Source of the DNA: Symbiodinium sp. CCMP2592 | Taxonomy: Eukaryota > Sar > Dinophyceae > Suessiales > Symbiodiniaceae | Assembly (NCBI GenBank): GCA_905221615.1 | Contig: CAJNDT010000128.1 | Span: forward strand, 1 to 64,000 | DNA length: 64,000 bases | Direction of reading: 5' to 3' | Notes under the pieces: model-generated | The model's input: only the letters and a program-made list of their open reading frames with translations | Told to the model about the DNA's origin: nothing | The model's database searches: none | Translations under genes and position numbers: made by a program | Part shown: positions 56,479 through 64,000 of the stretch, in pieces | How the letters are laid out: each line of letters opens with the position of its first letter | Position numbering within the stretch: position 1 is the first letter of the stretch

Positions 56479-59400
56479 AGCAGCAGCAACATGCAGCAAC
56501 ACCACCAACAGCAGCAACAGCAAGAGCAACAGCAGCAGCAGCGGCAGCAGCAGCAGCAGCAACAGCAAACAGCAAACAGCAACAACACCAACACCAACAA
56601 CAACCGCAACCGCAACCACAACCACCACCACGACGACGACGACAATGACAACGACACCTATAACCACCACCGCCGCCACCGCCACCACCAGACAAATCTG
56701 CAAACACCACCACCGACACCAGCACCAACCACCACGATCACCAAGATAACCGCGACCACCGCCACATACCACCACCAACAACGTCACCACCAACACCAAC
56801 ACTACAAGCAGCACCGACACCACAACCAACACAACCAACACCAACACAACCAACACCAACGCCAACAGCAACAACACCAACACCACAACCACCGCCAACA
56901 ATAAAAGAAGACACATAACAACGGAATCATAACAGTAACCATGGCAAGAGCACCACCGCCGCCCACATCATCACCACCACCAACAACAACGACAACTGCA
57001 GCGGTGGCAACAACAGCAGCAACAGCAACAGCAACGGCCACGGCAACAACAGCAGCAGTTCCAACAACAACAGCAGCAGCACCAGCACCGGCACCGGCAC
57101 CAGCAGCAACAAGAACAACAGCACCCGGGACAACAGCGCCAGCAGCACCAACGGCAACAACAGCAGTAATAAATAGCCCCAACAGCAACAACATAATACC
57201 CGACAGAACATGACAGAACTACGAAGCCAAGCTTCCATAAACAGAACTGCTCGGAAGTGTCGAGGAATGCTGGACTCGCCTGAAACTGGCGATGCCACCC
57301 AGTGCAGCAGCTCAAACCAAGCAATTTCCTTATTTTGAGGAGGCGCCGGTTCCCAAACGGAACAGAAACCAAAGCCAGGTCGCAGCCAAGCCTCGAGCGG
57401 ATAGATCGCAATGGAGATCATATAGGCATTGTGTGGGACGAGCTCTCCGTCTTCCCGCTTCGCAAGCGTCAGTGACACGCATGCGGCGATGGCAGGCAGG
57501 AAACCGATGAAGGACAAATCCAGTCCCCTGCACCACGGGGAAAACTGCCATTGCAATTGAATTTGAAGAACATGAAGACTGCGATTTTCACAAGTAGCAT
57601 TACGAAAGTACTACAAAGGGTCGACTTGTGTCACATCTTTCCTCGTGAAAGTAGTTTAATAGTGGCTCGGCACAGGGTGTCGGCAGGCAGTAGGCTGGCA
57701 GCTACATGTACATGTTGACCTTTAAAGGTACACATGTCAGGCGTGTTCTCATCTGTCCGCCTTGATTAAGCGGCCTGTTTATCCTACCACAACGTCGGCC
57801 GCATTGCGGGCGACAGCTATTGATGACATTGACATGGCCCACCGACCATGCATGTCCTGGATGCCCCAAGGTCTGATACCTTTATACTCGCCGCAGACAT
57901 TTTCCGAGTTCCATAGTTTGAGGCTCCACCACCAACTCACCCTCCAGACTTGGCATTCAATCCACATGCTGAAATTCTGGCTCGTTTAAAGTCGGGTGCC
58001 CGCAATTAGAACAGACGGATTTTTGTGCAACGTGGTGCAACGTTGTCGGTCCCGAGGCATGGCAGGCCGTGGACGTCGAGGATCGTCATGTTGCAAGCGA
58101 GGGCCTCCGCAGGAGCGCTACTCGCTGGGAGCCGCTAGCGACTCTCTGGGCTTCCTGGAAGACGGCCGTCAGCATGTAGCCCACCACGGGATTGTACGTC
58201 TGCACCATGCCTGAATACGAACTGGACGGAAGCGACGGTTTCCGGCAACCTTCCCAAGACCTGGCTTCTGCCCAGTGGCAAAGCCCCAACAAGTAGTAGT
58301 TGATCGACTGCAGCATGTGGCGCACCTAAGAGCCGGTGCGTTGGTGCGTAATGAACACACTAGCGCGCCGGCTGTCCTCCTGCTACTATGTTTCTGCAAG
58401 AGAGGCACGCCCAAGGACATGCACACTCGGGAATATGCGTCAAAGCACTGCCACCTCGGACCGACCGCGCAGACAGATGCAGAGACTTTGGGTCATACAT
58501 GTTATACAGCTGCGAGGTGTAATTGCGTTACCTGCCTGGCTTGGAGCTGTCGGAAGAGCTGCACGTGTCGTCTCGTTCGGAACTCCACGGCATGCAGCAG
58601 CTCCTGCTTGAGACGCGGCTGTTGGCTCAGCTTAGCATCTTCTCGTCTTCTCGCTCCTCGTTGCCCAGCATGTTGTGTTCGCCACCGTAGGCAAACTCAC
58701 CATCCCTTACGACCCAAGCATACTCAGGTGGCTCGTTGCAGCTCTCAGAAGCAAAGCTCCAAGGAATTCTCCAAGAGTCTCAAGCTCATCCCCTGTCGGC
58801 TTGGGGACATTGTCTCTATTCTCTGCCAAAACCGCGCCCTGACAGTCTTTCCGCAAGGGAGAGCAGTGTCACGAAGTTTCAAGGCAGGCCTGAGGCGGAA
58901 CATCCACTGTCGCGCGCTCCTTCCAAGTATTTCTTCCTGCGACCATTCACATGCCGAGCACCTTCATGCGGATCTGCATCCCTTGCACAACCCGTGGTCC
59001 TGAATGTAGGAAGGGAACGCGAAGCAGCTGAGTTGCTTGCATCTCGCAGTCAGAGAGGCGTGCATTCAGCAGGTCTAGCTGATCACAGCCGGGGATGGGC
59101 AGCCGAACAAACCTGACAAACGGCCAATGCAGGGCAAGACATGAAGGACCCTTCTTGCTGAAACATGCTGAAACAGAGTGGAAAAGCCCCGACCTCGTAA
59201 GTAAGCGGGTTGCGTAGCTGTGCGACTTGATCGAGGCATGCATGGACAGCCAGATTGCCATCAGCAGGTATACTAATGAGCAGGCCTGATCAGAGACAAC
59301 GGTCTTTCCCCGACACAGTTCCACTTAGCTGGATTCGTGGATGCTGATAAGGCAACCCCAGCCTGTGATAGATAATAAGCTACTTGAAGAAAGACCGGAG

Positions 59401-59920
59401 GAGCTTCCTCAAAGAAGCCTTCCGAGTAGTAGATGCTGATCATGCGGATGAAGAGCGCACCTTGAAGCCGCAAACAGGCGGCTTCAGCGCCACACTTGCT
59501 GCTAGCATCACGGGAGCCTTTCAAGCTTCAAACAAGCCTTTACACATCTTGCTGCTGAAGGTCCAACCATATGATAGAGGTCCATCTTTCCTACTGTCAG
59601 CTCCACCAGGTCTCGAATGTCCTGGCGGAAGAGGCGGAAACGCTCCACCTGCATCTTGAGTCGAAGCTCATCGCCTTGCCCGCGGCCAGCGAAATGTCGC
59701 AACAGTTCGCAACATCTACTCTAACGGTTACTCTAACGTCAAGAAAATGAAACTGTCTCTTCTGTCCGACAAGGGTCGTCGGAAGCGTTGGTCTTGGTCG
59801 AAGGCGAAGTTTTGCCGGTTGTATCTGAAGATCTCGCCGGCAACCAGGCCGACACCAAGAAAGACCTGCACACTTCGCTATGCGGAGTTTGAGGTATCGC
59901 AAGGGCACCAGGGCCTCCAT
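54741..59920 (-). CDS. Large multi-pass membrane protein of a dinoflagellate-expanded family, multi-exon
   Basis: Exons that join in frame: an exon ending at 59564 (RFRLFRQDIRDLVELTVGKM), 59460-59363 (GALFIRMISIYYSEG, FLQVAYYLSQ), 59285-59194 (LVYLLMAIWLSMHASIKSHS, ending TR), and 59112 onward (FVRLPIPGCDQLDLLNARLS). Next come one ending at 58536 (RRHVQLFRQLQA), 58454-58409 (WQCFDAYSRVCMSLG), and 58325 onward (VRHMLQSINYYLLGLCHW). Further exons follow at about 58215 (YNPVVGYMLTAVFQ), about 57525 (LDLSFIGFLPAIAACVSLTL) and about 57275 (SIPRHFRAVLFME). Likely C-terminal exons lie at 56.1-55.66 kb (IVQDALQRAQAALRRWEE) and 55.56-54.74 kb (SAGLPAEYHWDIETWC, RVLTLEDAAETVRDFQHLMD). Donors are GA, GC, GT, GC and GT for the introns fixed exactly, which are 77-103 nt. 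The HAS-HS...FVRLPIP and Y-R-CMSLGV...YYLLG phrases recall a large family of predicted dinoflagellate proteins of unknown function. The link between the 57.3 kb and 56.1 kb exons is inferred. Confidence 0.6.
56430..57180. repeat. CAA/CAG/CCA trinucleotide-rich tract in an intron
   Basis: A pure CAA run (about 56431-56476) is followed by CAG, CCA and CAC mixtures to 56905. After a short unique gap a second stretch of GCAACA and CAGCAA runs to about 57165. Poly-Gln/Asn, Thr, His, Leu and Val frames across it are artefacts. It separates exon groups of the membrane-protein gene. Confidence 0.9.
57560..58080. other. Probable intron or unassigned exons of the membrane-protein gene
   Basis: Between the exon near 58.2 kb and that near 57.5 kb. 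Minus frame 57779-57967 may hold an exon, but no match to the family was clear. Confidence 0.3.
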
Positions 59921-59924
59921 CGAT

Positions 59925-60450
59925 TCTCAGCAGGCGCTGCAGGCGCTGTCTGACGGCTGCCCTTCTTGGGCTGCACGCCGTGGACGCCGCGCTGCTCTTC
60001 CACGGCACGACGAGTGCCAATTCAAGCGGGGCTTTCATCGCCGAAGTCTTCTACGCTCACGTGAAACATCCTGAAGTCAGACTCTGAGTTTCTGCTGTTC
60101 CGTGCCATTTCATCCATTTCGTGCATTACGATGTGCCTGCCCAAGAATTAATCCGCCGGCTGCAACTTCTCCGAAACATTCCCAATGAACTAATGACTGT
60201 CAGATACTAGACTTACTACAGGTGCTTGCGGCAGCCAGAACCAACGCTGCGCGAAGCGCCAGATCTCATGCTCCGGCAGTTTGCGCATGAACACTTCACA
60301 ACCACAACATCGATAACAGCTTCGTGGAGCGAAGCATAAACCGACCATCTCTTCGGGCCAACGGTCTACGACATCTGTGGCAATGGACCATGGACAACTC
60401 GCTTTGGAGTCGACAAGCCGTCGGCTTCATGATCTCCGAGCGCTCGGAGT
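59925..60450. other. Upstream part of the membrane-protein gene or spacer
   Basis: The N-terminal exons of that gene should lie at or above 59.7 kb. A minus frame at 59739-60038 is a possible candidate but is not recognisable. Confidence 0.3.
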
Positions 60451-61044
60451 GTGCCTCTCACGGGACTCGTGTCCTGGCATCCCGGGCTGGCACTGGACGA
60501 TAAGCGACCTAAGCTGGCAGCCCGCGACAAGCAACAGCCATCCGAGGTTTCATCAACTGGAGCAATGTGTCAACGCTTCACGAATGCCCGCCACACTTCC
60601 CTAGATCGCAGAGGCAGACACGAAGTCACACATCTGCTGCGCAACGTCATCCTGGAGCCGCTAGTGCTGGCACATGCGAAAGCACAGTGCAACGCTCGGT
60701 CGTTTATGCCCACAGGCCTCAAGCATGGCGAGGGGCCGCTGGCCTTCGCGGGTCAGCTCTTGCAAGATCTTCGCACACGAGTAGCACAGGGAGAACCTTT
60801 AGACCGAGCCCGATGGATGATTGCCAAGCGAAGCCTTGCCAACATCAGAAACGGTGCAATCAGAGTGCAATCACGATATGAAACGAGTCATGAAATCATC
60901 AAAAGTTCAGCAGGTGCCTGTTCAACTGCCACTGAAGCTTTGACAGGCACGCGAGAGCCGACTCGGCAGATAGCTCAACGTCCTGCTGGAACTGCGGCCC
61001 ATTCACAAGTCGACTCTAGTCACGTCTGCTTTCGTCGTGCCTGA
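60451..61044 (+). CDS. Hypothetical protein, plus strand
   Basis: A 197-codon frame with no comparable frame on the opposite strand. The middle part (GPLAFAGQLLQDLRTRVAQG, ARWMIAKRSLANIRNGAIRV) has a helical, protein-like composition. No family is recognised. It would run against the direction of the confident genes, so a chance frame is quite possible. Confidence 0.22.
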   Translation: MPLTGLVSWHPGLALDDKRPKLAARDKQQPSEVSSTGAMCQRFTNARHTSLDRRGRHEVTHLLRNVILEPLVLAHAKAQCNARSFMPTGLKHGEGPLAFAGQLLQDLRTRVAQGEPLDRARWMIAKRSLANIRNGAIRVQSRYETSHEIIKSSAGACSTATEALTGTREPTRQIAQRPAGTAAHSQVDSSHVCFRRA

Positions 61045-61264
61045 GGCAGTGCACGGATATCAACCTAAGCGCGGCTCTTGACCGTACTCCTGTGCATCAA
61101 GAAATGCAAGTTGACTTGGGTCAGGCACATTGCATCCATTTACTGAAAGCCCAAGTCCACAGCGTTTGAATCGTTGGACAGCAGAACCACGATTGATGGT
61201 TCGACCTCGCTGTGAAGTTCGTCGCGTCATGTCAGGCCGTCGGCTCCCCAAGAGGCACATGGTA

Positions 61265-61832
61265 TCACATGGTGATACAGTGTGTCGCGGTGCAGTAAGA
61301 GGAAGCAGCAGTGCAGCAGTGCGGTGGCCACTTGACCGAAGGGCTGTTTTGGCCGCGACATAGCCTCCGTTGCCATCGCTTCTCAAGGGTCCTAGGAAAA
61401 AAACGGAGCGGGGCAGCGGGGCAGAGTGCAGAGCAGCTCTTTAAGCCAGTCTCTTGCGAGGCACGCAGACCGACGAAGTCCACCTCGAGCCGCACAGTCG
61501 GCATCCGCGCCGGCATCCCACGAACGCGAGAAAGTCTCGCCTCGCTCAAGAGCTGCGCCCACAGAACCTGAGCCATGCCGAGGCCTGTGGAAATCTCTGG
61601 CACCGTGATTCTGAGGAGGCACACACATTTCGCGCAACCTGTAGCCGCAAGTCCCTCTCGGCAGCCAGGCCTTTGGCAGGTCGGGTAGACGCTGGTCCTT
61701 GCGGTTGTGGTCGTGGTCCTCTCTGGACACCGCCGAAGCAGAGACGCCGCTAGCGCAGCGGAGGGAGCGCGTGGCATCAGCATCAGATGACACGCCCGCA
61801 CGCAGCTGCTCCAGCACCTGCAAAGATGACAA
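61265..61832 (-). CDS. Candidate coding exons, unrecognised
   Basis: Two overlapping minus frames have protein-like stretches. One reads MSSLQVLEQLRAGVSSDADA (from 61832). The other reads GLGMAQVLWAQLLSEARLSR and RLEVDFVGLRASQETGLK (about 61600-61440). They could be successive exons of one gene, perhaps the 5' end of the membrane-protein gene below. No family is recognised. Confidence 0.25.
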
Positions 61833-61857
61833 AGGCGAGCCTAAAAAAATGCCAAAA

Positions 61858-61940
61858 GCGATGCTCTCTTTCTTTCTTTCTGCTGGGCTTTGGGGTCACG
61901 TCGTGACCCTCAGGCCATTGGGCCGCCCAACCACATGATG
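61858..61940 (+). repeat. Hairpin element, GTCACG stem
   Basis: TTTCTTTCTTTCTGCTGGGC leads into H1 GGGTCACG-T-CGTGACCC (61893-61909), H2 GGCCATTGGGCC and a weak third stem. Confidence 0.7.
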
Positions 61941-62035
61941 TTTTTATTGTATGCCCCCTGTTTCCGAGTGGCAAGCCACGTCCCTGTACTCTAATGGCTA
62001 TCATCTTCCGTGGGGCTTGCTTCTGGAAACAGCAT

Positions 62036-62160
62036 CGCTCTCTCTCTTGCTTGCTTGCTTGCATGGCGTTTTGGGGCAGAGAGGTAGGACCCCTCCAACC
62101 CTGCGCTCACGCGTACGCCGAGTGTCCAAGTTGGGTCTGAAGGTGAGACGTTCGTGGGGC
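62036..62160 (+). repeat. Hairpin element, TTGC subtype, copy A
   Basis: CTCTCTC, TTGCTTGCTTGC, then ATGGCGTTTTGGGGCAGAG and a downstream part (CTACGCC/GTACGCCGAGTGTCC type) that matches the copy at 62.86 kb. Confidence 0.65.
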
Positions 62161-62164
62161 TTCG

Positions 62165-62755
62165 AGCACGCAGTCACAAGTCCCCCCCTAGTCCAGCTCG
62201 TTTGCTCTGACCGCCACTCGTTGCGCTGTACTTTTCCGCTTTGTGCCCCCTGACTTCGGGCTTGTTGGCGGGCGCCAGAGCTTTGGGGGCTTTCGTATGG
62301 AGACAAATGCGGCGTAATACTGCGGTGCCAGTATACTTACAAGCTCTACTCACAGAGTTGGACAAGGTGTTGGCCCCCGGGCTCGGCTGCTTTGGTACTG
62401 CTACTGTACTGTGTTGGTTTGGTGGATGTTTGCTGCTGTGGCAGTGGGTCCCCTGGGGGCAGCAGCAAGTGGGGTAGGTTCTTTGAAGAAGTCGGGGAAC
62501 ACTTCACGAACTTGGGTCCCCTAACTGCCAGGTGATGGTGTGCTGTGGCGGCTCCGGGAAAGCAAAGGGTAAGGGCACAGGCAACCAAAGTAGGGGGTGT
62601 AACACGCTGAGGTCCCCGCGAGCCTTGTGTTGGTGGTGTTGCTGTTGTCTGTTCTAGTGCATGCTGCCTTTGCGATCGGCCTCCAAACAGCGGGTCCCCT
62701 AGCACAAACATGCAGTCACGACTAACGGAAACGTCATACCTCGCGCTCTTTCTCT
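62165..62755. other. Spacer within the third hairpin-element cluster
   Basis: No motif-bearing frame was found. Confidence 0.35.
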
Positions 62756-62818
62756 TTGCTTTGCTCCCGGGGTGTCTCTTTCTTTCGCCAGGGCTATGGT
62801 GTAGGGGCGTTACCCAGC

Positions 62819-62861
<43 letters not shown>

Positions 62862-62960
62862 CTTGCTTGCTTGCAGGGCGTGTGGGAAGCAGAGCGCGGA
62901 ACCCTGCCCCCCTGCGCGTGAGCGCTACGCCTGTGTCCGAGTTTGGTGTGAGACGTGAGG
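62756..62960 (+). repeat. Two adjacent hairpin elements, including TTGC subtype copy B
   Basis: CTTTCTTTCGCCAGGGCTATG (62778 on) is followed by a (CT)n tract (62818-62858). Then come TTGCTTGCTTGCAGGGCGTG and a body matching 62066-62150 (GAGCGCTACGCCTGTGTCCG against ACGCGTACGCCGAGTGTCC). Confidence 0.65.
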
Positions 62961-63120
62961 TGCAAAGCCAGGTCGGGTGTTGCATCAAAACACTCGTCCC
63001 CGATGCTCCCTATGCACGAACCCCTCTAACACCTAGTTTCATGTCCCCGCCTGGCTGAGCAAGTCTGTGTCGGTGTAAGAGCCGGTAGGTATTCTACCCT
63101 GCTGTCGCACGCCCTCGAGC

Positions 63121-63121
<1 letters not shown>

Positions 63122-63157
<36 letters not shown>
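63122..63157. repeat. (CT)n microsatellite
   Basis: A pure CT run of about 17 units followed by CGACCTCCTGC, without the hairpins seen after most other CT tracts. Confidence 0.85.
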
Positions 63158-63158
<1 letters not shown>

Positions 63159-63245
63159 ACCTCCTGCAATGGTGTTCCACGCGGCAGAGCTGGGAAGCCC
63201 TGTACGGCCTGTAGCTACTTGTGGCAAACTTCAAGGCACTCCGTC

Positions 63246-63769
63246 TCAATTTCCAGCCTTCTCCAGAAAAGAGTCTCCAGTAAAGCGCGGCAAAACCAAT
63301 TCTGGCAGCCCTGCCGTCCAGCCACATTTCAAGTGCCTGTGCAAACCAACATCTGAAGCTTGATAGAGGCAGCCTAGATCGACAACTGCATGGCAATGCC
63401 TCTCGTCATCGTCAGCGAGGAATGCCAGAACCCACGCTCGATCCGGCCAATTGCAACCACAAAGCACCTCGACAAACGCGCGTGTTCTTTGGCTTGGGTC
63501 TACGTGCGATTGTGCCTCAGACTGGCCGTTGCAAAAGCGCCGGATGTGCCCTGAGGGGTACTGCTCAGGGACCTAAGCTCGTCGAGCAGATCCCCAGGAT
63601 CCTCTAATGCACAGACGACATCATCAAAACGGACCTTTCCGTGCAAAGCGTCGGATGTCCATCCGCACTGAAGCAAGCCATGGGTAAACGCTTGAATCTC
63701 CTCAGGGGCGAGAGATCCATGAACACAAGATCCAACATATGGGGGGGCACGGGGAATGGGGAATGCCAT
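63246..63769 (-). CDS. Candidate coding exons at the window edge
   Basis: Two minus frames look coding: 63769-63600 (GLLQCGWTSDALHGKVRFDD, CALEDPGDLLDELRSL) and 63467-63330 (DRAWVLAFLADDDERHC, AVVDLGCLYQASD). Composition is acidic and balanced, unlike the flanks. They may be successive exons of a gene starting beyond 64 kb. No family is recognised. Confidence 0.35.
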
Positions 63770-64000
63770 GGCCCATGGCTACCCAGGAACCTTGTGGTAG
63801 AGCGGTGCCTGCACAAGGCATCCAGCTGTCAATTACGTGCGCTGCATCGAATGCACCAGTCGGTTTGAGGGGATCTTTGGCAAATGAATATGAACGTGGC
63901 AAAGACACGCGCCGGCTAGTCGTACGCCTTTGTTTCGTCCAACTTCCAGTACTGCGCATAGTGGAGGTGGTGGGTGTCCGGTTCCTCCCAAGCGCATGAC

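Overview
The window is nuclear DNA of a dinoflagellate, most likely a Symbiodiniaceae/Suessiales-type alga (inference). The main evidence is: a perfect 22-nt dinoflagellate spliced-leader sequence embedded in genomic DNA (36909-36930, minus) and a second, interrupted copy (34753-34868); pentatricopeptide (PPR) proteins with the dinoflagellate-style ACxKxxQWQ repeat; protein-coding exons that join in frame only if GC and GA are accepted as 5' splice sites as well as GT; and very abundant simple repeats in long introns and spacers. No rRNA, tRNA, CRISPR or bacterial-type operon was seen.

Layout. 1-150: 36-bp tandem repeat at the window edge. 2.0-2.9 kb: Pro/His/Gln-rich ORF (minus). 6.4-7.8 kb: intact single-exon PPR gene (minus). 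13.5-17.0 kb: cluster of short pyrimidine-tract/hairpin elements, and a small plus-strand candidate gene with three diverged exon-like repeats. 23.2-27.4 kb: multi-exon amino-acid/polyamine permease (minus). 29.5-30.8 kb: PPR-Smr gene (minus). 31.5-37.1 kb: second cluster of hairpin elements enclosing two paralogous, spliced-leader-headed units that encode a protein with a conserved C-x6-C-x14-C-x2-H motif, one apparently intact and one decayed. 37.2-39.4 kb: multi-exon PPR gene with a satellite and an AT microsatellite in an intron. 42.3-44.2 kb: retroelement-like RNase H remnant and duplicated fragments. 47.4-50.6 kb: large type I membrane protein (signal peptide, paired beta-type repeats, Ser/Thr-rich stalk, membrane helix, three copies of an unrecognised helical domain). 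54.7-59.9 kb: long multi-exon gene for a multi-pass membrane protein that I match from memory to a dinoflagellate-expanded family. 61.8-63.2 kb: third cluster of hairpin elements. 63.2-63.8 kb: possible coding exons.

Every gene recognised with confidence is on the minus strand, as expected of the long unidirectional gene blocks of dinoflagellate chromosomes. The hairpin elements are all in the opposite orientation. The genes do not form one pathway: three belong to organelle RNA metabolism (PPR), two are membrane proteins, one is a permease. The best candidates for something undescribed are the hairpin-element family (at least 15 copies, compensatory stem changes, one copy sitting inside a spliced leader), the C-x6-C-x14-C-x2-H protein pair, and the membrane protein with the triple CRxW domain. 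Exon joins were worked out by eye. Family names rest on remembered motifs and no database search was possible.
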